From Variovorax sp. dw_308 (GTDB lineage: Bacteria > Pseudomonadota > Gammaproteobacteria > Burkholderiales > Burkholderiaceae_C), in the NCBI RefSeq assembly GCF_019207085.1, contig NZ_JAATOM010000008.1, positions 186,001-250,000 of the forward strand: DNA of 64,000 bases, in the 5' to 3' direction. This document shows positions 59,246 to 64,000 of this stretch, piece after piece. Made by a program: the position numbers and the translations under genes. The notes beneath the pieces are model-generated. The model ran no database searches and was not told the DNA's origin. It saw nothing but the letters and a program-made list of their open reading frames with translations. Every line of letters starts with the position of its first letter. The stretch's first letter is position 1.

Positions 59246-60169
59246 TTGGACCTCGCCCTGTTGCAGACCTTCGTGCAAGTCGCCGAACTCGGCAGTTTCA
59301 CGCGCGCCGCCGATCGGCTCGGGCTGCCGAAATCGCGCGTTTCCGCCAGCGTGCAGCAGCTGGAGGCGCAGCTCGGCACCCGCCTGCTGCACCGGACCAC
59401 GCGCAGTGTTCGCATGACGCCCGACGGCGAGCAGTTCCTCGAGCGCGCCAAGGCGCTGCTGGCCGATGCGGAGGAACTGCGCACGCTGTTCCAGCAAGCG
59501 CCGAGCAGCCTGCGCGGCCGCCTACGCGTCGACCTGCCGACCGCCATGGCGCGCACCATCGTCATCCCGCGCCTGCCGGAATTCCTGGCGGCCCACCCGC
59601 AGCTCGAAATCGAACTGAGTACCACCGACCGCCGTGTCGACGTCGTGCACGAAGGCTTCGACTGCGTGTTGCGCGTCGGGCACCTGCAGGACTCGGGGCT
59701 CGTTGCGCGGCGACTCGGGCAGCTGGTGCAGGTCAACTGCGCGAGCCCGGCCTACATCGCGCAGTTCGGCACGCCGCACACGCTCGAAGACCTCGCGCAC
59801 CACCGGGTCGTGCGCTGGGCGCCCACGCTCGGCGGCGCCGCGGCCGGCTGGGAGTACCACGATGGCGAACGCTACCGCCTGCTGGAGATGCAGGGCGTGG
59901 TCACCGTCAATCACACCGATGCGTACCAGGCCGCATGCCTTGCCGGCCTGGGCCTGATCCAGGCGCCGCGCCTGGGCGCTGCGGCTGCCCTGGCCGCGGG
60001 CTTGCTCGTGGAGGTGATGCCGGGGTTCACCGCCGAGCCGATGCCGGTGTCGCTGGTCTATCCGAACCGGCGCAATCTCTCGAAGCGTGTGCAGGCGCTG
60101 ATGGGATGGCTCGCTGAGGTGCTGACGCCGCACCTCGACCCGGAAGGCCGAAGCCCGCTCAATCCGTGA
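59246..60169 (+). CDS. LysR-family transcriptional regulator
   Basis: A 307-residue LysR-type regulator. The N-terminal winged helix-turn-helix (SFTRAADRLGLPKSRVSASVQQLE) is followed by the co-inducer-binding domain. The start is a TTG at 59246, since the frame gives the conserved MDLALLQTFVQVAE N-terminus and no closer ATG exists. It is divergent from the SDR gene and probably regulates it (standard family behaviour, inferred here). Its 3' end overlaps the convergent otsA by 11 bases. Confidence 0.92.
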   Translation: MDLALLQTFVQVAELGSFTRAADRLGLPKSRVSASVQQLEAQLGTRLLHRTTRSVRMTPDGEQFLERAKALLADAEELRTLFQQAPSSLRGRLRVDLPTAMARTIVIPRLPEFLAAHPQLEIELSTTDRRVDVVHEGFDCVLRVGHLQDSGLVARRLGQLVQVNCASPAYIAQFGTPHTLEDLAHHRVVRWAPTLGGAAAGWEYHDGERYRLLEMQGVVTVNHTDAYQAACLAGLGLIQAPRLGAAAALAAGLLVEVMPGFTAEPMPVSLVYPNRRNLSKRVQALMGWLAEVLTPHLDPEGRSPLNP

Positions 60170-61547
60170 CCTGCGTGGTCCCGGCCAATGCCGTGAGGAA
60201 CGCCTTGCGCCACCAGTGCACGTCGTATTCGCGGATGCGCTGCAGCAGCTTCTGGTGCCGGTGCCGCCGTTCCTCCAGCGGCATTTGCAGCGCCTGCTGC
60301 ATGACCTCGGCCGTCCCGTGGATGTCGTAGGGGTTGACCAGCAGGGCTTCCTTCATCTGCTCGGCGGCACCCGCGAAGCGCGACAGCACCAGCACGCCCG
60401 GGTCGGCCGGGTCCTGCGCGGCCACGTATTCCTTGGCGACCAGGTTCATGCCGTCGCGCAGCGGCGTCACCAGGCCCACCGCCGCCGCGCGGCACAGCCC
60501 CGGCACACGCTTGCGCGCCACCATGCGGTGGATGTAGCGCACCGGCATCCAGTCGAGCTCGCCGTAGTCGCCGTTGATGGCGCCGCACAAGGATTCCAGT
60601 TCGCGCCGGATGTCGCCGTAGGCATCGACGTTCTCGCGCGTGGGCGAGGCGATCTGGATCAGTGTGGCGCTGCGCCGGTTCTCGGGGTAGTGCGCCAGCA
60701 GTTCGCGAAACGCCCGCACCCGGTGCGGGATGCCCTTGGAATAGTCGAGCCGGTCGATGCCGATCATCAGGCGCCGCTGCGAGTACTCGCGCCGCATCGT
60801 CTGGCACATCTCCTGCGCGTCCCTGGCATGCGTGAGCTCCATGAACTCGTCCACGTCGATGCCGATCGGAAAGGCGCTGCACCGCACCGATTGCCCGTAG
60901 CCCTGGTACACATCGCCCGGCAGCGCGGCGCCGTGCGCCTCGTTCAGCACATAGCGTTCGAAGTGCTCCTGGTCCTGGTGCGATTGCAGCCCGATCAGGT
61001 CGTAGGCGAACAGCGAGCGCATCAGCCACTCGTGCTGCGGGATGGCCGCCATGATGATCTGCGGCGGCAGCGGAATGTGCAGGAAGAAGCCGATGCGCTG
61101 GCGACAACCCATCGCGCGCAGTTCGGCCGCCAGCGGAATGAGGTGGTAGTCGTGGATCCAGAGGATGTCGTCGGGCTTGAGCAGCGGCATCAGCTTGCGC
61201 GCGAACAACTGGTTCACGCGCCGGTAGCCGCCGATGAAGCCGGCGTCGAAATGCGCCAGGTCGAGCCGGTTGTGGAACACCGGCCACAGCACGTCGTTGC
61301 TGTAGCCGAGGTAGTAGCTGTCGTGGTCCTCGCGGCTCAGGTCGATGGTGGCCAACGTGACCTTGCCGGCTTGCTGGCGGTGCAGGTCGCCTTCGCCCGA
61401 AGGGCCGCCCTCGACGACCGTGCCGCTCCAGCCGAACCAGAGTCCGCCGCTTTGCTGGAGCGACTCGCCCAACGCCACGGCCAGCCCGCCGGCCGCGGGC
61501 TTGCGCGGGTCGGCCACCCGGTTGGAGATGACGACGAGGCGGCTCAT
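60159..61547 (-). CDS. otsA: Trehalose-6-phosphate synthase
   Basis: OtsA makes trehalose 6-phosphate from UDP-glucose and glucose 6-phosphate as an osmoprotectant route. It has 462 residues and is a GT20 enzyme. The acceptor loop is SNRVADPRKPAAGGLA. ILWIHDYHLIPLAAE, RLDYSKGIPHR and PLRDGMNLVAKEYVA are the catalytic motifs. The ATG at 61547 overlaps the otsB stop (ATGA). An upstream in-frame start inside otsB is not used. The last 11 bases overlap the convergent LysR gene. Confidence 0.96.
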   Translation of the reverse strand: MSRLVVISNRVADPRKPAAGGLAVALGESLQQSGGLWFGWSGTVVEGGPSGEGDLHRQQAGKVTLATIDLSREDHDSYYLGYSNDVLWPVFHNRLDLAHFDAGFIGGYRRVNQLFARKLMPLLKPDDILWIHDYHLIPLAAELRAMGCRQRIGFFLHIPLPPQIIMAAIPQHEWLMRSLFAYDLIGLQSHQDQEHFERYVLNEAHGAALPGDVYQGYGQSVRCSAFPIGIDVDEFMELTHARDAQEMCQTMRREYSQRRLMIGIDRLDYSKGIPHRVRAFRELLAHYPENRRSATLIQIASPTRENVDAYGDIRRELESLCGAINGDYGELDWMPVRYIHRMVARKRVPGLCRAAAVGLVTPLRDGMNLVAKEYVAAQDPADPGVLVLSRFAGAAEQMKEALLVNPYDIHGTAEVMQQALQMPLEERRHRHQKLLQRIREYDVHWWRKAFLTALAGTTQVTD

Positions 61548-62317
61548 GCGTCCGCTTCGGGTGCGGCCCTGGGCGATCCCGGCGCTGCGGCGAGAAGGTC
61601 GCGCGCCTGGAGCAACCACTCGAACACCGCGCGCGTCGATTCGAGCCGGTGGGTCGCCAGGCTCGGCCCGCCGCCCACCTTGATCGCAATGCCGCCGCGA
61701 GGCTGCACCACGGCGAAGCCGCTCTCGTCGGTGGTGTCGTCGCCGGCGAACACCGGCACGCGGCCGGCGAAGGGCGGCTCCTGCAAGAAGGCATTGATGG
61801 CCACGCCCTTGTTGATGCCGGCCAGCTTCACCTCGAAAACGAACTTGCCGTGCAGCATTTCCAGTTGCGGTTGATGGGCAATGATGGCCCACATCGCGTC
61901 GCGGCAGACGGCTTCGAGATCGGGCGCCATGCGGTAGTGCAGCGCCACGGCTGCATGCTTGCGCTCGACCAGCAGGCCGGGATGCGCGCCGGCCAGCTTG
62001 TTGGCCACGTCGAGCACCGCATCCAGGTCCGGCGGCTTGTGCTCCTGCATGCGGCCGGTCGCGTCGCGGCGCTGCACGCCGTGCTCACCCGCGGCCGGCA
62101 GGCGCAGCGGTGCCAGGAAGCGGTCGATCACGTCGATCTGCCGGCCCGACACCACGGCCAGCGCGCCGCCGCAGAGCTTGTGCAGGTCGCCCAGCAGCGC
62201 AACCAGTTCGGGCGGCACCTCGATCGCCTCGGGCGTCTCGGCGAGCGCGACCAGCGTGCCGTCGAAGTCGAGGAACAGGGCCGCGTCAGGGGTGAGTTGG
62301 GGGGGAGCGGTCATCAA
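61544..62317 (-). CDS. otsB: Trehalose-6-phosphate phosphatase
   Basis: OtsB dephosphorylates trehalose 6-phosphate to trehalose. It has 257 residues and is a HAD-superfamily phosphatase. The nucleophile motif is FLDFDGTLVALA, and VVSGRQ, GINKGVAI and FAGDDTTDE are the remaining HAD motifs. Two adjacent ATG codons (62317 and 62314) are possible starts. It precedes and is coupled to otsA. No regulatory site was recognised in the 229-base gap to cca. Confidence 0.95.
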   Translation of the reverse strand: MMTAPPQLTPDAALFLDFDGTLVALAETPEAIEVPPELVALLGDLHKLCGGALAVVSGRQIDVIDRFLAPLRLPAAGEHGVQRRDATGRMQEHKPPDLDAVLDVANKLAGAHPGLLVERKHAAVALHYRMAPDLEAVCRDAMWAIIAHQPQLEMLHGKFVFEVKLAGINKGVAINAFLQEPPFAGRVPVFAGDDTTDESGFAVVQPRGGIAIKVGGGPSLATHRLESTRAVFEWLLQARDLLAAAPGSPRAAPEADA

Positions 62318-62546
62318 CCGGGCACGATAACAGCGCGATGGGATTTCGCGCGTCGGTTAAAGCCGCGATCGGAAAAGGGCCCAGGAGTCGGCCGCGGGAT
62401 TTGCTGGACTGCGCCGCGGCGGACGGCGGCCCAAGCTTCATGCGCGTCTCCCTTGAATGCCGTGCGCGGTGCGCCACGTCGAGGGCACGGTGCGAACCCG
62501 GCGTGGCACGGCCCACCGCCTGCGCCAAGCGGCGCGCGAGTCCGGG

Positions 62547-63674
62547 TCAGTCGAGCGCCTGCCCCACCGCCGCAATGCGTGCACGCCGGATCGCAGCACC
62601 GACCTTCGGGCCCGACTCCCCGGCCATCTGCGCCTCGCGAGCAATGACATCCGTGGCGACGGCCTGCGCCGCTGACAGCGCCACGCGCAGGCGCTGGCCG
62701 GCCGCGATCGCATCGCCGACTTCGCAGCATTCGCAGGCCTGCAGGAGTTGCGCAAGACGCGCCGGCTTGCGAATGGCGTCGCAGCGTTCGAGAAGGACGA
62801 CGATGTCCGTGGCGCCCAATGCCGTGCTTGCCCCTACGGCAGAACCTTCGCGCGCGAACAGCAGCGCCAGGTCGCGTTCATCGGTCGGTGCGCGCAGGCG
62901 CTCGCAGACACCGAGCACCGACGGCGTCGGCAGTCCCCATGTGAGGCAGCCAAAGCGAACCGGCAACGGCGCCTGCAGCCGCGCCGCGCTGTCGACATGA
63001 CGAAGCCGCTCGGCGCGCGTGTCGACTTCGGGCAGCAGCCTCTGCATCGCGCCGCATTCCTGCAACACGCTGAACATCCGCGACGGCACCGCCTCCATCA
63101 GCCCGCGTGCCAGTTCCTGCCATACGCGCTCCGGCACCAGCGCGTCGACCTCGCCGGCCTCGACCATGCCGCGCATCAGGTCCATCGTCTCGGGCGCGAC
63201 GCTGAAATCGTGGAAGCGTGCGGCAAAGCGCGCCACGCGCAGGATGCGTACAGGGTCTTCGCGGAACGCGTCGGTGACATGCCGCAGCACCTTGTCGCGC
63301 AGGTCGCGCTGGCCGTGGAAAGGGTCGACCAGTGCGCTTGCGTCTGTGGTGGGCGCATCGGCCAGTTCGGCAGGCAGGGCGATCGCATTGATCGTCAGGT
63401 CGCGCCGCGCGAGATCTTCCTCGATGGTGACCTCGGGCGAGGCATGGATGGTGAAGCCGCGGTAGCCCGGCGCGCTCTTGCGTTCGGTGCGGGCCAGCGC
63501 GTGCTCTTCGCGCGTCACCGGATGCAGGAAGACGGGGAAGTCGCGGCCCACCGGCAGGTAGCCGCGCGCCGCCATCTGCTCGGGCGTGGCGCCGACCACC
63601 AGCCAGTCGCGATCGGAGACCGGCAGGCCGAGCAGCCGGTCGCGCAGCGCACCGCCCACGAGATAGGTCCGCAT
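62547..63674 (-). CDS. cca: CCA tRNA nucleotidyltransferase
   Basis: Adds or repairs the 3' CCA end of tRNAs. It has 375 residues from the chosen start. The nucleotidyltransferase head has LVGGALRDRLLG and catalytic DRD (Asp21, Asp23), followed by RRDLTINAIA and the tRNA-contact segment DPVRILRVARFAARF. Multifunctional enzymes carry an HD phosphohydrolase domain after about residue 220; here LLPEVD runs straight into unrelated sequence and no HxxxD pair is evident, so repair phosphatase activity is doubtful. The start at 63674 (MRTYLVGG) matches the family; 63686 is an alternative. Confidence 0.92.
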   Translation of the reverse strand: MRTYLVGGALRDRLLGLPVSDRDWLVVGATPEQMAARGYLPVGRDFPVFLHPVTREEHALARTERKSAPGYRGFTIHASPEVTIEEDLARRDLTINAIALPAELADAPTTDASALVDPFHGQRDLRDKVLRHVTDAFREDPVRILRVARFAARFHDFSVAPETMDLMRGMVEAGEVDALVPERVWQELARGLMEAVPSRMFSVLQECGAMQRLLPEVDTRAERLRHVDSAARLQAPLPVRFGCLTWGLPTPSVLGVCERLRAPTDERDLALLFAREGSAVGASTALGATDIVVLLERCDAIRKPARLAQLLQACECCEVGDAIAAGQRLRVALSAAQAVATDVIAREAQMAGESGPKVGAAIRRARIAAVGQALD

Positions 63675-63881
63675 ACCAGATGTCATCCGACCGAGTGTAG
63701 GGGTGGGTTGTTTGCAATTTGAGACAATCTGGCTCGTTCTGGCACCAATACGGTGCCAACTTTTTGGGCTCTCCCAGGTCGAATCATTTTGCGATCTCGA
63801 CTTGATCTCCCTCGGGGAGGAAGCCGGGCAACGCCCGGCCCTGGGGCTCACGACAACATCGAAATCCAAAGGAGGATCCCC

Positions 63882-64000
63882 ATGAACAAACAAGCATTGC
63901 GCGCGCTCGCCATCCTGGCCGGGCTCGCATCGGGCAGCGCCATGGCGCAAAAGGCCGGCGACTGGGTCGTCGGCGCCGGCTGGCTGCACCTGTCGCCCCA
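63882..64000 (+). CDS. OmpW-family outer membrane protein (3' truncated by window)
   Basis: The first 39 codons of an OmpW-like beta-barrel protein. The signal peptide (ALRALAILAGLASGSAMA, cleavage at AMAQ) is followed by KAGDWVVGAGWLHLSP, the opening strand typical of OmpW. A strong ribosome-binding site AAAGGAGG lies six bases before the ATG. The leader holds a perfect hairpin GCCGGGC-AAC-GCCCGGC at 63823-63839. The rest lies beyond the window. Confidence 0.85.
   Translation, partial: MNKQALRALAILAGLASGSAMAQKAGDWVVGAGWLHLSP

Noticed and set aside
62318..62546. Possible tRNA-like segment (GTGCGAACCCGGC) near 62490
   Set aside because: No cloverleaf with acceptor and anticodon stems can be folded around it.

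Overview
The window looks like a chromosomal segment of a high-GC betaproteobacterium, most likely Comamonadaceae and possibly Variovorax-like. The evidence is the gene content and order: accC-prmA-DUF3426, nrdA-nrdB-H1-like protein, ypjD-PP0621-pilS-pilR-ampD, miaB-glrK-qseG-glrR, a Gram-negative trimeric porin and otsBA. This is a family-level inference from recognised proteins; no rRNA, tRNA, CRISPR array or intact insertion sequence was seen.

Layout. 1-4400: end of accC, prmA, a zinc-ribbon membrane protein and a PfkB-type sugar kinase. 4460-9650: an alanine/lysine-rich histone H1-like gene and class Ia ribonucleotide reductase (nrdA, nrdB), with a textbook pair of NrdR boxes over the nrdA promoter. 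9868-14731: a tightly coupled set, ypjD, PP0621, pilS, pilR and ampD, diverging from ffh (14925-16313). 16606-19493: a fatty-acid-hydroxylase-type membrane enzyme and the glucan glucosyltransferase mdoH. 19888-24787: miaB, glrK, qseG-like lipoprotein gene and glrR. 24978-30022: a small exported protein and a two-gene RND efflux system.

30142-44875 is a compact biosynthetic operon on the minus strand. A hybrid NRPS/PKS megasynthase (A-PCP-KS-AT-ACP-aminotransferase) is followed by an NRPS (C-A-PCP-C-PCP), a phosphopantetheinyl transferase and two alpha/beta hydrolases, with gaps or overlaps of only a few bases. It appears complete but has no thioesterase or reductase release domain.

45244-49750 carries housekeeping genes: histidine phosphatase, DUF4136 lipoprotein, ttcA, folB, a pteridine-reductase-like SDR and midA. 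About 49750-56091 looks accessory: a class III nucleotide cyclase with TPRs, a secreted hydrolase-like protein lacking its nucleophile, a porin, a frameshifted ABC substrate-binding remnant and DUF5329. 56376-64000 returns to core metabolism: an IMPase, DUF2905, a ROK kinase, an SDR with divergent LysR, otsB-otsA, cca and the start of an ompW gene.

The two most notable signals are as follows. (1) Between glrR and mdoH there is a perfect match to the enterobacterial GlrR operator (TGTC-N10-GACA), an IHF-like site and an exact -24/-12 sigma-54 promoter core, all pointing towards mdoH, although GlrR itself carries GAFTDA instead of GAFTGA. (2) The megasynthase operon has an unusual assembly line. 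A dispersed intergenic repeat of about 93-101 bp (two long copies and a partial third) is a further unexplained element.
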